From JAMZMI01 sp049115715 (GTDB taxonomy: Bacteria; Bacteroidota; Bacteroidia; Cytophagales; Cyclobacteriaceae), in assembly GCA_049115715.1 (NCBI GenBank), contig JAGDZQ010000039.1:67667-131666 (forward strand): a DNA stretch of 64,000 nucleotides, read 5' to 3'. How positions within the stretch are numbered: the first letter of the stretch is position 1; every line of letters starts with the position of its first letter. The notes beneath the pieces were generated by a model. It ran no database searches, was not told the DNA's origin, and worked only from the letters and a program-made list of their open reading frames with translations. Below are positions 7,878 to 15,985 of this stretch, piece after piece. The position numbers and the translations under genes were made by a program.

Positions 7878-10640
7878 CTATATCGTTTTGCAGAATTTCA
7901 TCAATTCATTCAGACAACCTTCTCTATCAAATTTCCAATAAGTATAAGGTAATGGAAATGTAGGTGCTCCTGCTCTTATCAAGACTTTGTGCTCATTTGA
8001 ATCCAATGCCTCCTGATATTTACCCGGATAACCGATTAGGTTGATTCCGTATAATTGGTTGTTTTCTACAAAAGCCATATCAAGAGTCAGTCCTGCTATT
8101 GGAAAATCCGTCCAACAACGAATCCTTCTTTCAAGCAATGCTCTTCTAACATCATCTGCAAAATCATCATGTATTCTTTCGGTTCCAGCCTCACCCTTCA
8201 GAAGGTTATTCCCAATTTCACTAAGGTACTTTCTCATAAAAAGCCCGGAATCAAAATGATCCGAGAAGGACTTAAAAATCACTTGCAGAGATCTAGCTCT
8301 TGTCATTGCTACATTGAAAACCTCAGGTTTGTTCAAATGCAAGAGGGCAGAGTGATGTGCATGCTCATCAATGGCAATGGACAAAAGCATAATATCTCTC
8401 TCTTCTCCTTGAAAAGAATAAGCTGTACCGCATAAAATGTTGTGTTTTTCGATAGCTGAAATAGGTATCTCAGAAAAAACTCTTTTCTCAATATATTCTA
8501 TTTGATCTCTGAATGGTGACAAAACCCCTATTGTCTGGGCTATTGAGATCTTGCTATCAGAATGATCTTCAATAATTTTTTCTATTCTTTTTATTAGCGC
8601 ATCAGCTTCTTCGACATTGACTCCCTTAGCATCTCTGTTTCCATCTACACTAATCACTTCCAAATGTCCATTCTTGGAATTAAAGGGCATTTTGGTCATG
8701 ATCTTCAGCTGCCCGTCATAGAAGTGTTTGTTGCTAAACTGGATGATATCAGGCATACTCCGAAAGTGCTCGTCAAGAAAGCACACTTGTTTTTGATTCG
8801 ACATCCTATCATTGACCAAATCCAGAATACTGGTATTTCGGTAATCAAGATTTGATTGATATTTTTCCAAATCAACTTTATTCTTTTTTGCTAAAACTTC
8901 TTGAGCAGATCCTGATAAAAAAGAAGCGTGTTTTAATTGTTTGGGGTCTCCTACAATCACAATTCGTTTGGCTCTTTGAATCACTGGTAAGCAACTGGCT
9001 ATATCGCATTGTGTTGCTTCATCAATAATGGCAAGATCAAAAACTTCTTTATTGAGGGGCAATACACTGTTAATATCGGACATATTGACCAGCCATATCG
9101 GAAAGCTTTTGAAGAGATAAGAAAAATCAATTCTTCCGAATATCGCATCTTTTCTTGAGCTCTGTCTCGCTGTAATCGACTTTAGGAAGTCATTAAACAG
9201 CAATCTATTGTTGTAGAGGGCATTGTGGACTTGATGGCTAAAGTTCTGATTAATAAACTCTTTCAATTCCTGAACATGATCCAGGGTATCAGTAATAAAA
9301 TTTTCAGTTACTTCCCAATGAGGTTTGTTCAAAGAGTTTCTCCATTTGATATACCGAACTTTGAGTCTGCTTAGTAATGATGTCTGTTCGAACACTTCAG
9401 CGAGGTATTTTCCCCACCTTAGTTCATTTTTTACCATTCTTTCAAAAACCCGCTCATGCTTAGATAGCCTCTTAACTGTACTAAAAAGGCTTTTCTCGAT
9501 CATGCGAAGGTTGTATCCATCATCTTTTGGTCTTCTCCTAGTTGAAGAAAGAAGGTTTTTGAGTTCTCCTTTTAGTTTTCTCTTATAGTCACTTTTTCCT
9601 GCTCTAAGTGCTACCCTTTTTATGCCTAGATCGTTTTCTATTTTATTGTATATCACATCCACAGCTTGATCTGTCTTTGAGGCTATCAGGACAGAATTCC
9701 CCTTGCTCATCTGCTCTATAGCAAGAGATGCTATGGTAAAGGATTTTCCTGTCCCAGGCGGACCAATTACTAATGTGCATTTATGGTCATTGGATGACTT
9801 GACAACCTCTAGTTGTGATTCACTCAACATTGCAGGTATCTTACCAGTCCAACTAGCGGAAAGAGCTGATGATGACATTCTATTATCAAACAAGTATCTT
9901 AACGGCTCAGAATAGTCCTTGTCTTTTGCTATACGCTGAAGTTCGCTTATGATCCCAAGAGTCGAAGAAGAACGTCTCATAACTCCGAAACTTATTGATG
10001 GTACAATGGAATACCCTTCTATCCCCTCCAGCTGCTTTGGTTGAACCAGACGTCCTAGTTTTTTTCCTGATACAAGTTCAGGATAAAGTAATGCATCCTC
10101 ACCATTGAAATTTTCAATCGCTTTTTCAAGGATAGATTTAAGAGTAGCAACCGAACCTATATCATCAAAAAGATTAGGTAATTGTGTCAAGTCTTCATAA
10201 AAATCCTCTGCATCCTCCTTTTTAATTGAGTTCAAAAAATTGATATTCACTATCCTCTTTGACAAGTTTGGTTTGACGTACCAAACCCCTTTCTCTAATA
10301 TTAATTCGCTTGGATAGAGAAATATAGGCGCACATATTTTCGAGCCACGACTTAAGCCGGTTTCACTTTTTCCTTTCACGAAAAAGGAAGCACAATAAAG
10401 CACCTTTTCTCTTTTATATACAGTAAGAATCTTAGAAACCTCCTCAGCGTAATCGACAGGTATAGGATAGTATGGAAGCTCACCATTGATCAATACATCG
10501 CGTCCCTCAAGGAAAAAACGCTTCTCTACTTTTGTTGAGAAAATATTGCTTATTGAAAGCGTGCGGGTATCTGCCTGATAGCAGTCTTTGTAGTAAGAAA
10601 TTAGATTGGCTATTTCCAAGTTGGAAAAATAATACCCCAA
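7878..10640 (-). CDS. Superfamily 1 helicase (Upf1/DNA2-like) with degenerate nuclease-like C-terminal domain
   Basis: The 920-residue protein has a non-catalytic N-terminal region (1-270) and an SF1 core. The core motifs are Walker A GPPGTGKS (293-300), Walker B DEAT (540-543), GDPKQL (564-569), DEHFRS (623-628), AYSFQGEERD (740-749) and the arginine-finger motif VAMTRAR (777-783). A long helical insertion lies at 350-500. Residues 824-920 resemble the restriction-endonuclease-like domain found on related helicases, with the pattern DFADDVRRALLERRI then DMAF, but the E-x-D/K active-site strand reads INLIGYPG, so cleavage is doubtful. Relatives act in RNA or DNA repair and in phage defence. 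Which applies here is unknown. The adjacent MtfA-like peptidase is probably in the same transcript. Confidence 0.85.
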   Translation of the reverse strand: MGYYFSNLEIANLISYYKDCYQADTRTLSISNIFSTKVEKRFFLEGRDVLINGELPYYPIPVDYAEEVSKILTVYKREKVLYCASFFVKGKSETGLSRGSKICAPIFLYPSELILEKGVWYVKPNLSKRIVNINFLNSIKKEDAEDFYEDLTQLPNLFDDIGSVATLKSILEKAIENFNGEDALLYPELVSGKKLGRLVQPKQLEGIEGYSIVPSISFGVMRRSSSTLGIISELQRIAKDKDYSEPLRYLFDNRMSSSALSASWTGKIPAMLSESQLEVVKSSNDHKCTLVIGPPGTGKSFTIASLAIEQMSKGNSVLIASKTDQAVDVIYNKIENDLGIKRVALRAGKSDYKRKLKGELKNLLSSTRRRPKDDGYNLRMIEKSLFSTVKRLSKHERVFERMVKNELRWGKYLAEVFEQTSLLSRLKVRYIKWRNSLNKPHWEVTENFITDTLDHVQELKEFINQNFSHQVHNALYNNRLLFNDFLKSITARQSSRKDAIFGRIDFSYLFKSFPIWLVNMSDINSVLPLNKEVFDLAIIDEATQCDIASCLPVIQRAKRIVIVGDPKQLKHASFLSGSAQEVLAKKNKVDLEKYQSNLDYRNTSILDLVNDRMSNQKQVCFLDEHFRSMPDIIQFSNKHFYDGQLKIMTKMPFNSKNGHLEVISVDGNRDAKGVNVEEADALIKRIEKIIEDHSDSKISIAQTIGVLSPFRDQIEYIEKRVFSEIPISAIEKHNILCGTAYSFQGEERDIMLLSIAIDEHAHHSALLHLNKPEVFNVAMTRARSLQVIFKSFSDHFDSGLFMRKYLSEIGNNLLKGEAGTERIHDDFADDVRRALLERRIRCWTDFPIAGLTLDMAFVENNQLYGINLIGYPGKYQEALDSNEHKVLIRAGAPTFPLPYTYWKFDREGCLNELMKFCKTI

Positions 10641-10766
10641 GCCTAAGGATAAAAATTATTTACACTTAGATCGGAATATTTCGTCTCTAATAAAACTTCG
10701 AATTATTCTTAATTACAAACCAGAACACTAACCTTTCTTTAAATTGCCACTAAAAACAAACAATAA

Positions 10767-11075
10767 TTGAAGGCCAAAATAGATAACTATAGCACTTGGG
10801 TTGACGGTGCGAAACCAGATGACCTCAAAACAAGCATTGAGGCACTTCTGACTCAATCGGGTTTTACTGTGCTCAATTTTATGGAGCATCATTTCAAACC
10901 TCAGGGCTACACAGCTGTTTGGCTATTGGCTGAGAGTCATTGTGCTTTGCATACATTCCCTGAAGAGAATCAATCTTATGTCGAACTCAGTAGCTGCAAC
11001 ACAAAAATGTACGTCGAGTTTATCAATTTATTCACCACTCATTTTAACTTATCAGAATCAGAGGTTATAAACTAA
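10767..11075 (+). CDS. speD: S-adenosylmethionine decarboxylase proenzyme (SpeD, prokaryotic type)
   Basis: This 102-residue protein has the signature AESHCALHTFPEE. Glu56-Ser57 would be the self-cleavage site that forms the pyruvoyl group, His62 matches the processing histidine and Cys77 (ELSSCN) the catalytic cysteine. The length fits the short bacterial class. It makes decarboxylated AdoMet, the aminopropyl donor for SpeE. The start is TTG at 10767. A TAA lies directly upstream in frame and the next ATG would remove a third of the protein, so TTG is the only sensible start. The K+ channel gene begins 1 nt after the stop, which indicates co-translation. The sequence after the catalytic core is short, but no key residue is missing. 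Confidence 0.88.
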   Translation: MKAKIDNYSTWVDGAKPDDLKTSIEALLTQSGFTVLNFMEHHFKPQGYTAVWLLAESHCALHTFPEENQSYVELSSCNTKMYVEFINLFTTHFNLSESEVIN

Positions 11076-11076
11076 G

Positions 11077-11874
11077 ATGCTTAACAAAAGAAGAATTTTC
11101 GAGACCCTGGAAAAAGGTGAAGGTGACGATCGACTAAGCAAGCGTTTCGACATTTTCATCATGTCGATGATTCTCCTGAATGTGGCAGCTGTCATTCTAG
11201 AAACTGTAGAAAATATTCACAATGAGTTCATTGAGGTATTCTACTATTTCGAAATTGTTTCTATCATCATATTTTCCATAGAATACCTGGGCCGACTTTG
11301 GACATGTACCTATTTCGAAAAATATAAGCATCCTTTCTGGGGCCGAATCAAATTCATTTTTTCTTTCGCGGGACTTATAGATCTTTTGGCGATTCTCCCA
11401 TTTTATTTGCCACTGGTATTCGCTATGGATGGTCGTTTTTTAAGAATGCTAAGACTCTTCCGAGTACTTCGGATTTTTAAAATGGGTCGGTATTCAACCG
11501 CGTTTAACCTCATTGTAAAGGTAGTATCAAAAAGGAAAGAAGAGCTACTAATTACTTTGACCATCGTGCTGGTAATGCTAATACTGGCTTCCAGTATGAT
11601 GTATTACATAGAGCATGAAGCTCAGCCTGACAACTTCAGCAGTATACCTGAGACAATGTGGTGGGGAGTTGCCACGCTTACTACTGTCGGTTATGGTGAC
11701 GTCTATCCTGTAACTGGATTTGGAAAGGTGCTGGGAGCCTTCATTGCCATTCTGGGAGTAGGCATATTTGCGCTTCCTGCAGGGATAATCGCGGCAGGTT
11801 TCGAGTCAGAAATCAGTAAGCGACTAGAAGAAAAAGAAGCGACTAAAAAAAGAAAAAGCAACTCTAAGTCATAG
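11077..11874 (+). CDS. Voltage-gated potassium channel (KvAP/KCNQ-like, six TM)
   Basis: The 265-residue protein has an S1-S4 voltage sensor, with an S4 showing basic residues every third position (R120, R123, R126, R129, R132, K135). The S5-pore-S6 unit follows, with filter TVGYGD at 203-208. A short charged cytosolic tail ends the protein (KKRKSNS). Known for the family: tetrameric, depolarisation-gated K+ channels. It follows speD by 1 nt, which ties an ion channel to polyamine synthesis. Eukaryotic K+ channels are classically blocked by cytosolic polyamines, so polyamine gating is a reasonable inference but is not shown by the sequence. Confidence 0.92.
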   Translation: MLNKRRIFETLEKGEGDDRLSKRFDIFIMSMILLNVAAVILETVENIHNEFIEVFYYFEIVSIIIFSIEYLGRLWTCTYFEKYKHPFWGRIKFIFSFAGLIDLLAILPFYLPLVFAMDGRFLRMLRLFRVLRIFKMGRYSTAFNLIVKVVSKRKEELLITLTIVLVMLILASSMMYYIEHEAQPDNFSSIPETMWWGVATLTTVGYGDVYPVTGFGKVLGAFIAILGVGIFALPAGIIAAGFESEISKRLEEKEATKKRKSNSKS

Positions 11875-11879
11875 CTCAT

Positions 11880-11898
11880 AAAATAGCTCAGCTATTTT
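11880..11898 (+). terminator. Short AT-rich palindrome after the K+ channel gene
   Basis: AAAATAGCT and AGCTATTTT flank a single C, and a short T-run follows. It sits 6 bp after the channel stop and could cause partial termination before the SpeE-like gene. The stem is weak. Confidence 0.3.
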
Positions 11899-11937
11899 TA
11901 ATGAAAAGATTCAAAGAACATCAATAGCGACTAGCAC

Positions 11938-13125
11938 GTGAGATTCCTATTCTTATTTCCTTTATTGTACTCGGCGCTGGCCTATGCATGGTTCTTCAAG
12001 GTTTATAATTACTATTTTGATTTTAAAACGGCGGATCAATTTAGTTTGCTATTTAGCTTAATCATCCCACTACTCCTTTCATTCCGATTCTTTGACAAAT
12101 TCAATGTTAAATGGACTTGGCCGAAAGTCGTATTACTAATTATCATTCCCGTTTCGCTACATTCAGTGATTGCATATTCTCTAAGCAGATTTGATAACAC
12201 TTGGCTACTGATGCATATATCGATAAGCATTTGTGGTCTCTTAGCTCCGTCCATCGCTACCATTAAAAAATCGATAGCTCCTGTTATCGCAATATCACTT
12301 ATTTGGTTGATCCCATTTAATTTTGAAAAGAGTCAACTCAAGTATTTTGATAAAGTTGTAGCCTCGATTGAGACAAGAAAAGGAACTGGACAGATTGTAA
12401 AATGGAAAAACGATTTCTGGTTTCATTATAATAAGCAATTGCTTTTTTCTACGATTGATTCTCATATTGCTAAGGAAGCACTAGTAGCACCTGTAATGCA
12501 TTTGGATTCTTCACTAAAACGTGTTTTGATCGTTGGAGGTGAAAGCCAATTGGTTTTGGATGAATTGGTCAAATACCAAGGGCTAGAAAATATTACGGTA
12601 GTTCCATATGATGTTGAATTCTACAATTTTGTTTCTAAAAATAGCATTCGTTCTTCAGATGATTTGGATTATGGAATCAATTTGATAACTGACAAAAGTA
12701 TTTCTGAGTATGTGATTTCAGCTAATCAGTTGTTTGATTTGATCGTAATTGACTTACCAAATCCTCAATCAACTGCCTTTGCAGCGTTCTATTCCGAAGG
12801 TTTTTTAAAGCTTTGCTATGAAAGGTTAAGCAATGATGGATACTTAGTTACGAGAAGCCTAAACCTCTACACTCAACAAAAAGAAGCCGATCCAATCATA
12901 ACTGGCTTGGAAAACAATGGATTTGAGACCTTGAGTTATCATGCTCAAGTACCATCTATTGGAGAAGTTACTTGGTGTATCGGGTCTAAAAAACAAACTA
13001 TGGTGGAAATGGCTGATAAATTAAAGACAGTACAGCCAAGTGTTGAAACTAAATGGTGGAATAATGAAGCCATGAATATGATGCTCTCTTTTGGTAAAGC
13101 TGGATATCCAAATATTGATAAGTGA
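11938..13125 (+). CDS. Membrane-anchored spermidine-synthase-like protein, probable pseudoenzyme
   Basis: This 395-residue protein has about four to five N-terminal transmembrane helices (residues 1-130), then a spermidine-synthase-like Rossmann domain. It aligns over that whole domain with the SpeE encoded at 15986-17545. The dcAdoMet-binding GGGDG of SpeE is replaced here by GGESQ (200-204), the acidic VDLDP strand by VPYDVE, the YHEPLVHP substrate loop by AKEALVAP, and the catalytic pair in DFPDP by DLPNP (272-276). These losses argue against aminopropyl transfer. A regulatory partner of SpeE, or a protein binding a different ligand, is more likely. The start is GTG at 11938, because an in-frame TAG lies two codons upstream. 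The hydrophobic N-terminus begins at once, which supports this start. Confidence 0.78.
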   Translation: MRFLFLFPLLYSALAYAWFFKVYNYYFDFKTADQFSLLFSLIIPLLLSFRFFDKFNVKWTWPKVVLLIIIPVSLHSVIAYSLSRFDNTWLLMHISISICGLLAPSIATIKKSIAPVIAISLIWLIPFNFEKSQLKYFDKVVASIETRKGTGQIVKWKNDFWFHYNKQLLFSTIDSHIAKEALVAPVMHLDSSLKRVLIVGGESQLVLDELVKYQGLENITVVPYDVEFYNFVSKNSIRSSDDLDYGINLITDKSISEYVISANQLFDLIVIDLPNPQSTAFAAFYSEGFLKLCYERLSNDGYLVTRSLNLYTQQKEADPIITGLENNGFETLSYHAQVPSIGEVTWCIGSKKQTMVEMADKLKTVQPSVETKWWNNEAMNMMLSFGKAGYPNIDK

Positions 13126-13221
13126 AGGGATTTCTTAAATCTAAACCAACTTGTTGTTCATATGATCTGGTCATATTTGAATATAATATGACTAGTCCAA
13201 CAAATGAATTTTGCTTGAGCC

Positions 13222-13300
13222 GTGCGCTCCGGATCGCCGCGTTATCCTTTTTCCATTTTTTAATGGAAAAAGATATAGCGAAGAGCCGGTTAAAGCGCCC
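13222..13300. repeat. Imperfect stem-loop element, GC-rich arms (MITE/REP-like)
   Basis: An about 80-nt imperfect palindrome lies inside the speD operon. The left arm (13222-13246) and right arm (13273-13300) are GC-rich and partly complementary, with GTGCGCTCCGG pairing against CCGGTTAAAGCGCCC. The centre is a perfect 11-bp AT-rich hairpin (CTTTTTCCATT at 13247-13257, TTTT loop, AATGGAAAAAG at 13262-13272). Composition differs sharply from the flanks. It resembles dispersed intergenic stem-loops of Bacteroidota, but this cannot be confirmed from a single copy. Confidence 0.45.
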
Positions 13301-13327
13301 AAATATTTTAGATACGTTTGTTACAGA

Positions 13328-14458
13328 ATGACTCGTTCGAATTGGCTTTTCTCTAAATACTACGACCTCTCCTGGCTATTCGTTCCTGTTTGGCTGACTT
13401 GGGCTGTTGCCTTTGCATTGCCAGAATCAGTCCTAAAAACACCCATTTCAGCTTGGGTTTGGGTCGTTTTTGTTTTAGGTATAGATGTGAGCCATGTTTG
13501 GAGTACACTTTTCAGGACCTATTTGGATCGTGAGGAGTATGCTAATCATAGGCGATTGCTAATCTGGTCTCCAATAGTTGCTTTTCTTCTTTCTGCCGTT
13601 GTTGCCTCCGTTTCTATCGACTTGTTTTGGAGGTGCTTGGCCTATGTGGCTGTATTTCACTTCGTGAAACAGCAGTATGGATTTACACGAATCTACAAGG
13701 CTAAAGGGGCTGATTTCGGCAAGAAATTATTGTCGGACAACATGATCATCTATATCTCCATGCTGTACCCCGTGCTATACTGGCATCTGGATGCTGGAAG
13801 AGACTTTGAATGGTTTGTCGCGGGAGATTTTATATCCTACGGCCTTTCGAGCAGCACGCTTTGGCTTGTAAAATGGATTGGTAGTGCAATGTACTTTTTA
13901 TTGCTAATTGCATGGTTGATTGAGGAGCTGATGAGAAGTCGGAAGAATCAAAATAACTCATTGCCTATAGGGAAGGTCCTTTGGGTTTTGACCACTGCGG
14001 GAAACTGGTATATCGGCATTGTTTATTTTAATTCGGATCTGGTATTTACCATAACGAATGTTGTTGCTCACGGCATTCCTTACATGGCATTGGTAGTATT
14101 CTATCAGAATGAAAAGAACTTACTTCGTAAGAAAACTAATTTTGTAGGTAAGAGAATGAAGATAGCATTTGGTGTCATCTTTGGGGCATTGCTATTTGCA
14201 TTGGGGGAAGAATTTCTCTGGGATCGACTGGTCTATCAGGAGCTAGGTGGTTTCTTCCATCAGCTAATCAATTTGCCTTTCCCTGAAATCAATGATACTA
14301 TGAAAATATTGGCCTTAGCCTTGCTCTCTGTTCCACAGATTACGCATTATATCGTGGACGGATTTATTTGGAAAAGCAATGCAAAGAACCCTTACCTAAA
14401 ACCTGCTCTATTTGGTTCTGGAGGAATTCACTCTAAAGAGAATAAAATTGAAGCGTAG
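13328..14458 (+). CDS. Unrecognised multi-pass membrane protein with conserved-looking histidines
   Basis: I do not recognise a family. From ATG 13328 the protein is 376 residues with about eight to nine hydrophobic segments. Longer reading from a TTG at 13211 would translate the stem-loop element, so ATG 13328 (MTRSNWLF) is preferred. Histidines sit at membrane edges in DVSHVW, FHFVKQQYGF, YWHLDAG, VVAHGIPY and THYIVDGFIWK. That arrangement recalls membrane di-iron oxygenases, but no classical desaturase HxxxH/HxxHH boxes are present. The FAD oxidoreductase gene starts inside its 3' end, so the two are almost certainly translated together and may act on one substrate. Confidence 0.72.
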   Translation: MTRSNWLFSKYYDLSWLFVPVWLTWAVAFALPESVLKTPISAWVWVVFVLGIDVSHVWSTLFRTYLDREEYANHRRLLIWSPIVAFLLSAVVASVSIDLFWRCLAYVAVFHFVKQQYGFTRIYKAKGADFGKKLLSDNMIIYISMLYPVLYWHLDAGRDFEWFVAGDFISYGLSSSTLWLVKWIGSAMYFLLLIAWLIEELMRSRKNQNNSLPIGKVLWVLTTAGNWYIGIVYFNSDLVFTITNVVAHGIPYMALVVFYQNEKNLLRKKTNFVGKRMKIAFGVIFGALLFALGEEFLWDRLVYQELGGFFHQLINLPFPEINDTMKILALALLSVPQITHYIVDGFIWKSNAKNPYLKPALFGSGGIHSKENKIEA

Positions 14459-15962
14459 AGATTTTATAAAAACAAGTGCGATCACGGCAAGCCTCCCCTT
14501 TTGGCTTCAGGCATGCAATACGTCACTTTGGAGAGATTCGTTTCCAATAGAAGTGCATTCTGATCACAAAGCGGGTCATCTAATGATGCAAAGTAGGGCT
14601 TGGAACTCTTCTGCTAATGAAATAAAGACAGAAACGATCATTGTGGGTGGTGGCGTGGCAGGAGTAGCCGCTGCTAGTCAATTAAAGGGTAAGGATTTTC
14701 TCTTATTTGAATTATCCGACAAACTGGGAGGAACTTCCAGATCTGGGAGTTTTGAAGGTATTTCTTTTGCTCAAGGGGCACACTACGAACTGGCGTACCC
14801 TGAATACTATGGTGAAGAGGTGCTAGGGTTGCTTGAAAGTCTGGGAATCATTCAATATGAGTCATGGAAGAAGATGTGGTCTTTCGTTGATAAACAACAC
14901 CTCATTCCACATGGTCGAAGACAGCAATGTTTTGAGAATGGGAAAATGCGTGGAGATGTGATTCCGAAAGGGTATGATAAAACACGCTTCCACGAAATTC
15001 TGCAGGACTATAAAGGAACCATGGCTCTTCCTACTCGTCTTATTGCTCAAGAATATCGCTATCTCAACGATCTTACTTTTGTGAATTTCCTTTCGGAAAA
15101 AATGATAGTGGATGAGCAATTGAAGAGGCAGATGAGTTACCATATGCTGGATGATTACGGTGGCACGGCTGATCAGGTGTCTGCTCTCGCGGGTATTCAT
15201 TATTTCATGTGTCGTCCCTATACAGACATGGCTGTAGACTTGTTTTCTCCTCCTCAAGGGAATGCTTACTTTGTTAATAAAATGCTGGGGCGGGTTCAGA
15301 CGGATCGCATAAGAAAAGACCATTTGGTTAAGAAAATAAACAAAACCCCAGATGGGTACGAGGTTGAAGTTCTTGACATTGCCAAACAGGAAGTATGTCA
15401 AGTAAGCTGTGAAAATCTTATCTACGCTGGCCAGAAGCATGCATTGAAATATATCTTCCCTGAAGAGTCAGAACTTTTTAAGAACGATTATGCTCCCTGG
15501 ATGGTGGTTAGCTTTATAGCGAATGGAATTGCGGGTGAGTATGGTTTTTGGCAAAATGAATACTTGAGTGAAAGGCAGGACTTCTTGGGGTTTATTGATA
15601 GCAGTGTGCAAGATCAATCTGTTCTAAAGGGTAAGCGCATTCTCACTGCTTACTATTGTCTAAGACCTGAGGATAGAGAATATTTGACGACTATTCCTGA
15701 TAATAAAGAGCGCATAGCCAATGAAACACTTGGTTTCATCGAAGAAATGCTGGATCAAAAATTGGATGTGGCCTCAGCATTTATCAATGTAATGGGACAT
15801 GCAATGCCTATTCCGAAACCGGGCTATCTTTTCAATGATGCTACTACTAAATCACAAAATGGAGTTGTCTACGCTGGAGTAGATAATGGAAGACTTCCGC
15901 TAATATATGAGGCTTTGGATAGTGGAATTCTGGCTGCAAGGAATTTTGAGATAAAAACATGA
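14448..15962 (+). CDS. Tat-exported FAD-dependent amine-oxidase-like oxidoreductase
   Basis: From TTG 14448 the protein is 504 residues. It begins MKRRDFIKTS, a twin-arginine signal, followed by a lipobox-like WLQAC, so it is probably a periplasmic lipoprotein folded before export. The FAD-binding Rossmann motif IVGGGVAGVAAA is followed by LGGTSRSGSFEG and AQGAHYE, and the C-terminus has the FAD-contact motif GVVYAGVDNGRLP. This pattern fits flavin amine oxidases and related dehydrogenases. Given speD and speE nearby, oxidation of a polyamine or polyamine conjugate is inferred, but the substrate is not visible. The gene overlaps the upstream membrane-protein gene by 11 bp. A start further upstream (TTG 14412) would extend the N-terminus before the Tat motif and is less likely. 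Confidence 0.8.
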   Translation: MKRRDFIKTSAITASLPFWLQACNTSLWRDSFPIEVHSDHKAGHLMMQSRAWNSSANEIKTETIIVGGGVAGVAAASQLKGKDFLLFELSDKLGGTSRSGSFEGISFAQGAHYELAYPEYYGEEVLGLLESLGIIQYESWKKMWSFVDKQHLIPHGRRQQCFENGKMRGDVIPKGYDKTRFHEILQDYKGTMALPTRLIAQEYRYLNDLTFVNFLSEKMIVDEQLKRQMSYHMLDDYGGTADQVSALAGIHYFMCRPYTDMAVDLFSPPQGNAYFVNKMLGRVQTDRIRKDHLVKKINKTPDGYEVEVLDIAKQEVCQVSCENLIYAGQKHALKYIFPEESELFKNDYAPWMVVSFIANGIAGEYGFWQNEYLSERQDFLGFIDSSVQDQSVLKGKRILTAYYCLRPEDREYLTTIPDNKERIANETLGFIEEMLDQKLDVASAFINVMGHAMPIPKPGYLFNDATTKSQNGVVYAGVDNGRLPLIYEALDSGILAARNFEIKT

Positions 15963-15985
15963 GAATAGAGAAATAAGTACTTACA

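Noticed and set aside
13122..13331. 69-aa frame across the gap after the SpeE-like gene
   Set aside because: It translates the stem-loop element, overlaps both neighbours and has no start signal.
14862..15440. 192-aa minus-strand frame opposite the FAD oxidoreductase
   Set aside because: The plus-strand gene has complete FAD motifs. This frame has no recognisable domain.
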